A stretch of 64,000 nt of DNA, from positions 1,246,356 to 1,310,355 of the forward strand of contig NZ_KE124774.1 in NCBI RefSeq assembly GCF_000188155.2, in the 5' to 3' direction. A program made the translations under genes and the position numbers. Numbering within the stretch: position 1 is the stretch's first letter; each line of letters opens with the position of its first letter. Source of the DNA: Methylocystis sp. ATCC 49242 (lineage in GTDB: Bacteria; Pseudomonadota; Alphaproteobacteria; Rhizobiales; Beijerinckiaceae). Below the pieces are notes generated by a model. The model ran no database searches, was not told where the DNA came from, and worked only from the letters and a program-made list of their open reading frames with translations. Of this stretch, positions 56,811 through 64,000 are shown piece after piece.

Positions 56811-58046
56811 TTACGCCCCATTCCCCGTGAAGGAGCGCGGCGCGGGCGAGATGATCTTCGCGGCGCCGCCGTTGATCTCCAGCACCGACAGGCCGCGCTC
56901 GTTCATGCCATCAGGGCGGAAGCGGAACACGCCGTCCGCGCCGTTGAAGCCCGACGGATTGGTGAGCACGCTTTCCGAATAGCGCTGCGACCCCTGCGTG
57001 CGCGAGAGGGCGATGGCCAAGGACACGGCGTCGTATGCGAGCGTCGCGATGCGCGCCGGGTCCGAGCCGAATTTCGCCTTGTAACGCTGCGCGAAGGCGT
57101 TGAAGCCGGCGTTCTCCGGCGCCGTGAACCATGCGCCCTGCAGGGCCGGCAGGGCGAGCGTGCGTGAGTCGTTCCACAGGCCGGTGCCGATGATCTGCAC
57201 TTTCTTCGAGTCGAGGCCGTTGGCCACGAGCTCCTTCGAGACCGCCGCCATGGCGTCGGCCTGCTCGGGAATGAAGAGCGCGTCGAACTGGTCGCGCGCG
57301 GCCGCGAGGCGCTTCACCGACTCGGCGGAGGCGCCGGGCTTGTAACGCTCGATCATCGGGACACGCAGCCCGTGATTGGCGGCGCTCTGCTGGAACTGCG
57401 CCATCGCCAGCGTGCCGTAGTCGTTCTCCGGCACCAGCGCCGCAATGGACTTCTTGCCCTTTTGTGCGGCGAATTCGACGCCGCGCTCGACATAGCCCTC
57501 GACGAGGAAAGACAGGAGATAATTGCCTCGTCCCGCCGCCGAAGCGTCGGTCGAGAAGGCGATGACCGGGCGACTCGAAGAACGGGCGACCCGGCCCGCC
57601 TCCTTCACATCCGTCGCGAACACCGGACCGAGGATGATTTCGGCGCCCTCGTTGATCGCCGCCTGCGTCGCCGCGGCGGCTCCGGCGGGCGTCGAGCGGT
57701 CGTCTTTCACGAGGATCGTGACGTCGTTCGTGCCGCTGTCGGCATAAGCAAGCTTGGCGGCGTTGCGCAGCGACGCGCCGACCGAGGATGGGCCGTTCGC
57801 GCCGGTCAACGGCACGACAAGGCCGATCTTCACGGCGCCGTTGCCGATGACTTCGCCGGCGTCCGCCTGCTGATCGGTCGGGGCGGCGGGGCCGGCGGGC
57901 GCGCCGAGGCGCAGATCGCGCATACCCGGAATGCCCGGTCCTGTCGTGGGATTACAGGCCGCAAGCGCGACGACCGCGACGCATGCCGCAGCACGGAAGG
58001 CGGCGGAGACAAGGCTCTGGCGCGCGGTTCGAGAAATAGTCTTCAT
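56811..58046 (-). CDS. penicillin-binding protein activator / Leu-Ile-Val-binding-like lipoprotein
   Basis: 411 aa from MKTISRTARQSLVSAAFRAA. Signal peptide with lipobox (VVALAAC), then a periplasmic-binding type I fold: IGLVVPLTGANGPSSVGASL, EGAEIILGPVFATDVKEAGR, SIAALVPENDYGTLAMAQFQ, VQIIGTGLWNDSRTLALPAL, FNGADGVFRFRPDGMNERGL. This is the alphaproteobacterial LpoA-like protein usually found next to rsmI. LpoA activates a penicillin-binding protein in E. coli; that function is inferred. Divergent from rsmI. Confidence 0.85.
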   Translation of the reverse strand: MKTISRTARQSLVSAAFRAAACVAVVALAACNPTTGPGIPGMRDLRLGAPAGPAAPTDQQADAGEVIGNGAVKIGLVVPLTGANGPSSVGASLRNAAKLAYADSGTNDVTILVKDDRSTPAGAAAATQAAINEGAEIILGPVFATDVKEAGRVARSSSRPVIAFSTDASAAGRGNYLLSFLVEGYVERGVEFAAQKGKKSIAALVPENDYGTLAMAQFQQSAANHGLRVPMIERYKPGASAESVKRLAAARDQFDALFIPEQADAMAAVSKELVANGLDSKKVQIIGTGLWNDSRTLALPALQGAWFTAPENAGFNAFAQRYKAKFGSDPARIATLAYDAVSLAIALSRTQGSQRYSESVLTNPSGFNGADGVFRFRPDGMNERGLSVLEINGGAAKIISPAPRSFTGNGA

Positions 58047-58243
58047 AAATAAACCAACCCCCTGCGCTCCGGCGGTCTTTGGCCGCGCCTGCGCCTTACC
58101 CCGCCGATAAGGTCCGTCTCCCCGGCGGAAAGTCAATAGATTACTCATTACGCAGCAATTGCGGCCTTGCGATGATTCGCGCTTTTGTTCTACAAAACGA
58201 ACAAAAGATCATTTTTATAGAACGGCGCGTGCGGAGGAAACCT

Positions 58244-59173
58244 ATGGCCAGCGACGTCGACTCCCCCTCCGCCGCGAGCTACACCGCCTTCGGCTTGCGC
58301 GCCGAGGCGGAAAAAATCGAACCGGGGCTTCATGTTGTCGCGACCCCTATCGGCAATCTGAAGGATATTTCCTTCCGCGCGCTGTCGACGCTCGCCGCCG
58401 CCGACGCGGTCATCGCCGAGGACACGCGCGTCACCAAGACGCTGCTGGCGCATTACGGCATATCGACGCCGCTCGTCGCCTATCACGAGCACAACGCCAG
58501 GGTGATTCGCCCGCATCTGCTGGCGCGGCTCGAGTCCGGGGCCAGACTGGCGCTGGTCTCGGACGCCGGCACGCCGCTCGTCTCCGACCCCGGCTTCAAG
58601 CTGGTGCAGGAGGCGCTGGAAAAGGGCCTGCATGTCACGGCCGTTCCCGGCCCTTCCGCGGTCCTCACGGCGCTGGTCGTCGCGGGCCTGCCGACCGACC
58701 GCTTCTTCTTCGAGGGTTTCCTGCCGCACAAGAGCGGATCGCGCCGGGCGCGGCTGGCGGAGCTGGCGCATGTGCCCGGCACGCTGGTGTTTTTCGAGAG
58801 CCCGCGACGGCTTGCGGAAACGCTCGAGGATTGCGCGGCGGCGCTCGGCCCCCGCAACGCCGCCATCGCGCGGGAATTAACCAAGATGTACGAGTCCGTG
58901 CGGCGGGGTCCGCTGGACGAACTCGCCGCCGCGCTGGCGCGGGAGGAGCCGCCTCGCGGCGAAATCGTGCTCCTCGTGGCGCCGCCCGAGGCCGGCGCGG
59001 CCGAATTGGCCGAGGCCGACCTCGACGCAAAAATCAACGAGGCGCTCGGCGCCTATTCGGTAAAAGACGCAGCCAGCGTCGTGTCCGCCGCCACCGGCCG
59101 GCCGCGCCGGCAGGTTTATGCGCGGGCGCTGCAACTTGCGGCGGAGCGGGAGAAGGCCCCTCCCCGACCCTGA
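58244..59173 (+). CDS. rsmI: 16S rRNA (cytidine-1402-2'-O)-methyltransferase
   Basis: 309 aa, ATG 58244 with GGAGGAAACC upstream. SAM-binding tetrapyrrole-methylase fold: HVVATPIGNLKDISFRALST, DAVIAEDTRVTKTLLAHYGI, LVSDAGTPLVSDPGFKLVQE, TAVPGPSAVLTALVVAGLPT and LVFFESPRRLAETLEDCAAA. Modifies C1402 in the 30S decoding centre. Followed by yraN. Confidence 0.95.
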   Translation: MASDVDSPSAASYTAFGLRAEAEKIEPGLHVVATPIGNLKDISFRALSTLAAADAVIAEDTRVTKTLLAHYGISTPLVAYHEHNARVIRPHLLARLESGARLALVSDAGTPLVSDPGFKLVQEALEKGLHVTAVPGPSAVLTALVVAGLPTDRFFFEGFLPHKSGSRRARLAELAHVPGTLVFFESPRRLAETLEDCAAALGPRNAAIARELTKMYESVRRGPLDELAAALAREEPPRGEIVLLVAPPEAGAAELAEADLDAKINEALGAYSVKDAASVVSAATGRPRRQVYARALQLAAEREKAPPRP

Positions 59174-59285
59174 GCATTTCCGCGAAAGAGCGGATTGAAC
59201 ACCCCTATTGCTGCGTTTACGCTGGCGCAGATTTTGAGCTTCGCTCCCGCGAGTCGGCGGGCGGCGCACAGGGAGAGGGACAGGC

Positions 59286-59666
59286 GTGATCGACGACAGG
59301 CGCGACGTCCGCCGCAACGCCTATGCCTATGGCCTGCGCGCCGAGACCGTCGCCACGCTCTGGATGCGCGCCCATCTCTATTCGATTCTCGATCGCAACT
59401 ACCGCGTCAACGGCGGCGAAATCGACGTGATCGCCCGGCGCGGGAGCACCATCGCCTTCGTCGAGGTGAAGGCGCGCGGCGACCTCGATGACGCCGCCGT
59501 CGCCATCACGCCGCAGAAGCAACGCCGAATCGCGCGCGCCGCCAACCGCTGGGTCGCGACCCACCCCTGGGCGATGAACTGCACGCTGCGCGCCGACGCG
59601 ATCTTCGTGGCGCCGGGGAAACTGCCGCGCCATGTGGAAAATGCGTTCGAGCTCGGGTTTGGGTAA
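59286..59666 (+). CDS. YraN/UPF0102 family endonuclease-like protein
   Basis: 126 aa starting at GTG 59286. MIDDRRDVRRNAYAYGLRAE, then the nuclease-like core NYRVNGGEIDVIARRGSTIA and FVEVKARGDLDDAAVAITPQ (GEIDxI...EVKxR), as in Holliday-junction-resolvase-like UPF0102 proteins. Biochemical role unproven. Typical neighbour of rsmI. Confidence 0.92.
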   Translation: MIDDRRDVRRNAYAYGLRAETVATLWMRAHLYSILDRNYRVNGGEIDVIARRGSTIAFVEVKARGDLDDAAVAITPQKQRRIARAANRWVATHPWAMNCTLRADAIFVAPGKLPRHVENAFELGFG

Positions 59667-59730
59667 ACAACTCTTTATCAACACCCAGAGCGTTACCATT
59701 CGCGCAAGTGATTCCACCGCGCGAGACCCA

Positions 59731-60561
59731 ATGCCCCTCACCCCAAAACTCGACACCGTCGCGCTCGCGAGGCGTATCCGCCTCGACGTCATCCGCATGA
59801 CGAACCGCGGAAAAAGCTCGCATGTCGGATCAGCGCTCTCCATCGCCGACATTCTCGCGACGCTTTACGGCGCGGCGTTGAATGTCGATCCCTTCGATCC
59901 GCAAAATCCCGACCGCGACCGCTTCATTCTCTCCAAGGGCCATGCCGGCGCGGCCGTTTATGCGGCGCTGGCGGAGACGGGTTTCTTCGACGCGACGCTG
60001 CTGGAGCAGCACTATCAGAACGGCTCGATCTTCTCGGGGCATGTCTCGCACCAGGGCGTGCCGGGGGTGGAGCTTTCCACCGGCGCGCTCGGCCATGGGC
60101 TGAATGTCGCGACCGGCATGGCGCTGGCGGCGAAACGCGGCCGCGAGAACTGGCGCGCCTTCGCGCTGCTCGGTGACGGCGAATGCGACGAGGGTTCGAC
60201 ATGGGAGGCGGCGATGTTCGCCGCGCATCACAGTCTCGACAATCTCGTCGCCATCATCGACTACAACAAGCTGCAAAGCCTCGCGAGCGTCGCAGACACT
60301 CTCGCGCTGGAGCCATTCGCGGACAAATGGCGCGCCTTCGGATGGGCGGTCGAGGAAATCGACGGCCATGACCATTCGCAACTCCTCGACGCCTTCGACC
60401 GCCTGCCCTTCGCGCCCGGAAAACCCGACGTCCTCATTGCGCATACGACGAAGGGCAAAGGCGTGTCCTTCATGGAGAATCAGGTGGCCTGGCACTATCG
60501 CACGCCGCTCGGCGCCGATTTCGATCAGGCGATTTCGGAGCTGGAGTCGGCCGATGCGTGA
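59731..60561 (+). CDS. transketolase, N-terminal subunit
   Basis: 276 aa from MPLTPKLDTVALARRIRLDV. The thiamine-diphosphate domain: SSHVGSALSIADILATLYGA, SKGHAGAAVYAALAETGFF, GHGLNVATGMALAAKRGREN and the TPP motif LGDGECDEGSTWEAAMFAAH ending in IDYNKLQ. Together with the next gene it makes a split transketolase of the type found in many bacteria and archaea. Its stop overlaps the next start by eight bases, so the subunits are co-translated. Carbon substrate in a methylotroph could include pentose-phosphate sugars; this is inference. Confidence 0.9.
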   Translation: MPLTPKLDTVALARRIRLDVIRMTNRGKSSHVGSALSIADILATLYGAALNVDPFDPQNPDRDRFILSKGHAGAAVYAALAETGFFDATLLEQHYQNGSIFSGHVSHQGVPGVELSTGALGHGLNVATGMALAAKRGRENWRAFALLGDGECDEGSTWEAAMFAAHHSLDNLVAIIDYNKLQSLASVADTLALEPFADKWRAFGWAVEEIDGHDHSQLLDAFDRLPFAPGKPDVLIAHTTKGKGVSFMENQVAWHYRTPLGADFDQAISELESADA

Positions 60562-61510
60562 CGCCTTCATCGAGACGCTCACTGAACTCGCAGCCGAAGA
60601 CCCGCGCGTCGTGCTCATCACCGGCGATCTGGGATATGGCGTGCTCACGAAATTCGCGGAGCGCTTTCCCAATCAATTCGTCAACGCCGGGGTCGCCGAG
60701 CAGAACATGACGTCCATCGCCGCTGGCATGGCGCTCGCGGGCTGGCGGGTCTACACTTATTCCATCGCAAATTTCCCGACGCTGCGCTGCCTCGAGCAGG
60801 TCCGCAACGACATCTGCTACCACGATTGCGACGTCACCATCGTCGCGGTGGGCGGCGGATTCTCGTATGGACAACTGGGCATGTCGCATTTCGCGACCGA
60901 AGACCTCGCCATCATGCGCGCGCTGCCGAACATGCGCGTCGTAGCGCCGACTGAGAAATGGGAGGCGCAGGATCTGACCCGCGACCTCGCGCGACAAAAA
61001 GGGCCGGCCTATCTGCGCATCGACAAGGACGCGGGCGGCATGGCGCGCCGCGAGGGCGAGCGCGCCACCGTCGGCAAGGCGCGTCGCGTGCGCGAAGGCG
61101 CGGACGCCACCATCATCGCGACGGGCGCAATAATGCGCGAAGCGCTCGCGGCGGCCGACAGTTTGTCGGCGCAGGGCGTCCAATGCCGCATCGAGGCGAT
61201 GCACACGATCAAGCCGCTGGACGAAGAGGCGATCCTTTCGGCTGCAAGGGAAACCGGCGGGATCGTGACGCTCGAAGAGCACAACCGCGTCGGCGGCCTG
61301 ATGGGCGCCGTTGCTGAAACGCTGGTGACGTCGGGCGCGCGGCCGGGGTTTTTCAGAAGCGTCGCGCTCGGCGACGTCTTCCCGACCATTGTCGGCGACC
61401 AGTCATATCTACGCGGACGCTATGGGCTGGATGCGATGACTGTTCAGGACGCCATTGCGAGCGCGCTTGCTACAGGCGCCCCTCTGAAGCGCATGGCGAG
61501 CTCGGGCTGA
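60554..61510 (+). CDS. transketolase, C-terminal subunit
   Basis: 318 aa from MRDAFIETLTELAAEDPRVV. Pyrimidine-binding domain (FPNQFVNAGVAEQNMTSIAA with the catalytic Glu, FPTLRCLEQVRNDICYHDCD, VGGGFSYGQLGMSHFATEDL) and the C-terminal transketolase domain (ATIIATGAIMREALAAADSL, GIVTLEEHNRVGGLMGAVAE). Complete partner of the N-terminal subunit. Confidence 0.9.
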   Translation: MRDAFIETLTELAAEDPRVVLITGDLGYGVLTKFAERFPNQFVNAGVAEQNMTSIAAGMALAGWRVYTYSIANFPTLRCLEQVRNDICYHDCDVTIVAVGGGFSYGQLGMSHFATEDLAIMRALPNMRVVAPTEKWEAQDLTRDLARQKGPAYLRIDKDAGGMARREGERATVGKARRVREGADATIIATGAIMREALAAADSLSAQGVQCRIEAMHTIKPLDEEAILSAARETGGIVTLEEHNRVGGLMGAVAETLVTSGARPGFFRSVALGDVFPTIVGDQSYLRGRYGLDAMTVQDAIASALATGAPLKRMASSG

Positions 61511-61691
61511 ACAGCGATTAAGCAACACGTAGCGAAAACCGTCTCAATCGCCTATTGTGCAAGCAGCCTGCGGGGATCGAAAGCGTAAGGGTGGCGCCAT
61601 GAAGGCCGCCAGCGGTGGTCCTTCCCTCTCGCCACGTGGGCGCCGACAATAGCGGCGTCAAGCCGGATTCGTATCCCGGGCGGGAGTCAAC

Positions 61692-63413
61692 ATGTTCAAA
61701 CTGAAAACGATTTTGAATGGCCGGCGAAAAGTCGCGGCCATTCTGGGAGCGTTCGCCTGCGCGATGACGCTCGCCTTCGCGGGGCCGGCCTCGGCTGAGA
61801 CGCCCGACGAGACCTACAAGGCGCTTGGCCTCGCCAAGTCCGCGTCGCCGAAGGAGCTCTACGAAGCGCTGACGAAGCGTTATCACGACGAAGCTCAGGG
61901 CGCCGGCAAGGGGTCGCTTGCGAAGTATTGGGAGCCGATCCCGATTTCGAAATATCTGAACCCCCAGAGCTTCTACAAGCCGCCACAGACCGTGGACGTC
62001 GACGCCTCGCGCGCGCAATGCGTCGAGTGCCATCAGCAGACCACGCCCGGCTGGACCCACAGCTGGCAAAAGAGCGTTCACGGCAATCTCGACGAGATCC
62101 GCAAGCTCCCCGACTCCGATTCACGCGCCTACAAGAAGGCGATGATCAAGGAGGTCGAGGACAATCTGCGTTCGATGGGAACGCTGAAGGCCGGCGAGAA
62201 TCTGAAGGAAGTCGGCTGTATCGACTGCCACATGGGCGTCGGCAAGGACCACGGTCAGCACAAGGCCGAGCTGAAAATGCCCGACGCCGCGGCCTGCGGT
62301 CAGTGTCACGTCCAGCAATTCGCCGAGCGTGAATCGGAGCGCGACACCTTCACCTGGCCGCAGGGCCAGTGGAATCCGGGTCATCCCTCGCACGCTCTTT
62401 CCTACAAGGCGAATGTCGAGAACGCGATCTGGGCCGCGATGGAGCAGCGCGAAGTGGCCGAGGGCTGCACCTTCTGTCACACGCCGCAGACGACCTGCAA
62501 CAGCTGCCATACGCGCCACGAATTCTCGTCGGTCGAAGCCCGCAAGCCGCAGGCCTGCGCGCAGTGCCACAACGGCGTCGACCACAATGAATTCGAAAAC
62601 TACATGCTCTCGAAGCATGGCACGGTCTACCAGACCCGCGGCGACAGCTGGGACTGGAACGCGCGTCTCGCGGACGCGATGGAAAAGGGCAATATGAACG
62701 CCCCGACCTGCCAGTTCTGCCATATGGAATATGAGGGCAAGTTCACCCACAACATGGTGCGCAAGTCGCGCTGGGCCTTCCTGCCCATGCCGAAGATCGC
62801 CGACAATCTGAACCATCCGTGGTTCGTCAAGCGCAAGGAATCGTGGGTTTCGACCTGCTCGAACTGTCACTCCGACAGCTTCGCCCGCGCCTATCTCGAC
62901 GACATGGACAAGGGCGTGATTTCCGGCATCAACATCACGGAGCAGGCGCGCAGCGTGCTCGTGAAGCTTTACAACGACAAGCTGCTGCCGGGTCAGACGA
63001 CCAACCGCCCTGCTCCGCCTCCGACGGAGAAGGACGAGCCGGGCGCGTTCTTCCAGCTGTTCTGGCAGAAGGGCAACAACCCGACGGCGGTGGAATACGA
63101 GTTCGCCGAGATGTGGGAGCACCATCAGATCAAGCACTACAAGGCGCTCGCCCACATGAACCCCGGCGGATACACCTACTCCGACGGCTGGTCGCAGCTC
63201 ATCAAGAGCGCGGCGAAGATCAACGACGAGGACACGCGCCTGCGTGAAGCCGCAGAGATCCGAGCCGAGCTGAAGCGCATCTCGGGCCAGAAGCGCGGCG
63301 ATCTCTACGATCTCGACTCGCCGGCGCGCCGCGCCTGGGCGGCCGGGCTCGGCGGTCTCGCGGTGCTCATCGGCGCCGGCCTGTTGTTCCTTCGCGACAG
63401 AAAGAAGGCGTAA
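61692..63413 (+). CDS. haoA: hydroxylamine oxidoreductase-type octaheme cytochrome c
   Basis: 573 aa. Signal peptide cut near residue 36 (FAGPASAE). Eight CxxCH haem sites between residues about 109 and 392: CVECH, CIDCH, CGQCH, CTFCH, CNSCH, CAQCH, CQFCH and CSNCH. The spacing and the Tyr-rich stretch after the last haem (HYKALAHMNPGGYTYSDGW) are those of HAO-family enzymes; the catalytic cross-linking Tyr should be placed by alignment. A C-terminal helix (AGLGGLAVLIGAGLLFLRD) anchors it in the membrane. HAO oxidises hydroxylamine, made when methane monooxygenase attacks ammonia. Followed by haoB. Confidence 0.92.
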   Translation: MFKLKTILNGRRKVAAILGAFACAMTLAFAGPASAETPDETYKALGLAKSASPKELYEALTKRYHDEAQGAGKGSLAKYWEPIPISKYLNPQSFYKPPQTVDVDASRAQCVECHQQTTPGWTHSWQKSVHGNLDEIRKLPDSDSRAYKKAMIKEVEDNLRSMGTLKAGENLKEVGCIDCHMGVGKDHGQHKAELKMPDAAACGQCHVQQFAERESERDTFTWPQGQWNPGHPSHALSYKANVENAIWAAMEQREVAEGCTFCHTPQTTCNSCHTRHEFSSVEARKPQACAQCHNGVDHNEFENYMLSKHGTVYQTRGDSWDWNARLADAMEKGNMNAPTCQFCHMEYEGKFTHNMVRKSRWAFLPMPKIADNLNHPWFVKRKESWVSTCSNCHSDSFARAYLDDMDKGVISGINITEQARSVLVKLYNDKLLPGQTTNRPAPPPTEKDEPGAFFQLFWQKGNNPTAVEYEFAEMWEHHQIKHYKALAHMNPGGYTYSDGWSQLIKSAAKINDEDTRLREAAEIRAELKRISGQKRGDLYDLDSPARRAWAAGLGGLAVLIGAGLLFLRDRKKA

Positions 63414-63447
63414 GGCGCCCCTCGCGTGAGAGGTGCGTAAACTTGAC

Positions 63448-63493
63448 AAGCAATCCGGAGCCGTAACCCGGTTCTGGATTGCTTTTTTCTTTT
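63448..63493 (+). terminator. intrinsic terminator or attenuator between haoA and haoB
   Basis: An AAGCAATCC...GGATTGCTT stem with an imperfect extension and small loop is followed by TTTTTTCTTTTT. It lies 35 bases after the haoA stop and about 55 before haoB, so it may reduce haoB expression relative to haoA. Confidence 0.75.
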
Positions 63494-63545
63494 TCCGACG
63501 CTCTCGCCTTCAGGACAGAGCGCGAGACAGAGGTTTGAACCTTTT

Positions 63546-64000
63546 ATGAGAAAGACCATCGGCGCGGTGCTTATCGCAGTGGGCGTGGCCCTGCTCGGCT
63601 GGGTCGCCTATTCCACGCTGCATCCGGTCGCGCATTATACTTTCACCCTGGCGTCCGCCCGGGCCGACGCCGTGAAGGAGGTCGAAAACCTTGGCCTCGC
63701 GCCGGAGGCGTTGCAGCGTGTCGAGATTACGAGCCCCGAGGAGCGCCGCCCCCTCGCAACCGGGCTCGTTGCGCGCGACGAAACCCGCCTCGCGCCGATC
63801 GTCTGGCGCAACGAAGTGACGGAGCCGATCTTTTTCGCCGACGCCTCCGCCGCCGACATGACCAAGGTGCTGGCAGCCATCCGCGAACATGTCCCGGAGG
63901 ACGCCGTCGTTCTCGCGTGGTGGGATTTCTCACGCGCCATTCGCGTCGCCGCAAAACGACAGGCGCCGCTCGACGACTCGCAGGCGCGCGGACTTCTCAT
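63546..64000 (+). CDS. haoB: hydroxylamine oxidation protein HaoB (partial at window edge)
   Basis: At least 151 codons, open to the right end. MRKTIGAVLIAVGVALLGWV is an N-terminal membrane anchor, and the following periplasmic region (LASARADAVKEVENLGLAPE, EPIFFADASAADMTKVLAAI, VVLAWWDFSRAIRVAAKRQA) resembles HaoB of methanotrophs and nitrifiers. It is always linked with haoA, and its biochemical role is unproven. A ribosome-binding site is weak. Confidence 0.85.
   Translation, partial: MRKTIGAVLIAVGVALLGWVAYSTLHPVAHYTFTLASARADAVKEVENLGLAPEALQRVEITSPEERRPLATGLVARDETRLAPIVWRNEVTEPIFFADASAADMTKVLAAIREHVPEDAVVLAWWDFSRAIRVAAKRQAPLDDSQARGLL

Noticed and set aside
1-64000. CRISPR array, rRNA or tRNA genes
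   Set aside because: No regularly spaced direct repeats and no rRNA-like or tRNA-like sequence was found on reading the window; the repeats present are IS copies and palindromes.

Overview
The window looks like chromosomal DNA of a GC-rich alphaproteobacterium, most likely a type II methanotroph close to Methylocystis or Methylosinus. This is an inference. It rests on the Rhizobiales-style housekeeping neighbourhoods (rsmB-like/guaA, glpX/hom, petABC, the penicillin-binding-protein activator beside rsmI/yraN) and on an octaheme hydroxylamine-oxidoreductase-type haoA followed by haoB, a pair common in ammonia-tolerant methanotrophs.

Layout. 0-5 kb: O-methyltransferase fragment, polyglutamate-hydrolase-like protein, PepSY protein, der, a TPR membrane protein, and the C-terminal half of a HAMP/adenylate cyclase. 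5.06-12.94 kb: a 7.9 kb insertion bounded by two direct copies of an IS1031-like (IS5-family) element. It splits the cyclase gene; the N-terminal half resumes at 12.94-13.51 kb. The cargo is an AT-rich exopolysaccharide operon (glycosyltransferase, Wzy-like polymerase, glycosyltransferase) that itself carries three more IS insertions. 13.6-19.5 kb: metallopeptidase-like protein, small membrane protein, YbhB-like protein, a DUF350/YjfM-like/glutathionylspermidine-synthase operon, and a sorbosone-dehydrogenase-type lipoprotein.

19.83-31.08 kb: a decayed genomic island in the 3' end of guaA. An 11-bp direct repeat (attL/attR) bounds it. It holds a P4-type integrase, an AlpA-like regulator, candidate arm-type sites, three more IS insertions or composites, pseudogenes and a second composite transposon with EPS gene fragments. 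31.1-64 kb: mostly intact chromosome with GMP synthase, rRNA methyltransferase-like, glpX, hom, a SmbP-like protein, marC, petABC, trmL, two tandem unknown paralogues, hemF, gtrA, cytochrome c, a LuxR-type regulator, carB, greA, an ELM1-like protein, trxB, a CDGSH protein, a DUF559 nuclease flanked by inverted repeats, glyS, a penicillin-binding-protein activator, rsmI, yraN, a two-subunit transketolase, haoA and the start of haoB.

Most of the insertions can be removed on paper: deleting the IS and one target duplication restores an open frame. This gives a 575-aa membrane receptor cyclase, a Wzy-like polymerase whose stop overlaps the next gene's start, and a full glycosyltransferase. The other item that stands out is the 478-bp DUF559 unit at 54.0-54.5 kb: a nuclease-like gene placed tightly between two inverted copies of a 44-bp palindromic repeat, an architecture like that of REP/RAYT elements. 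No CRISPR array, rRNA or tRNA was seen.
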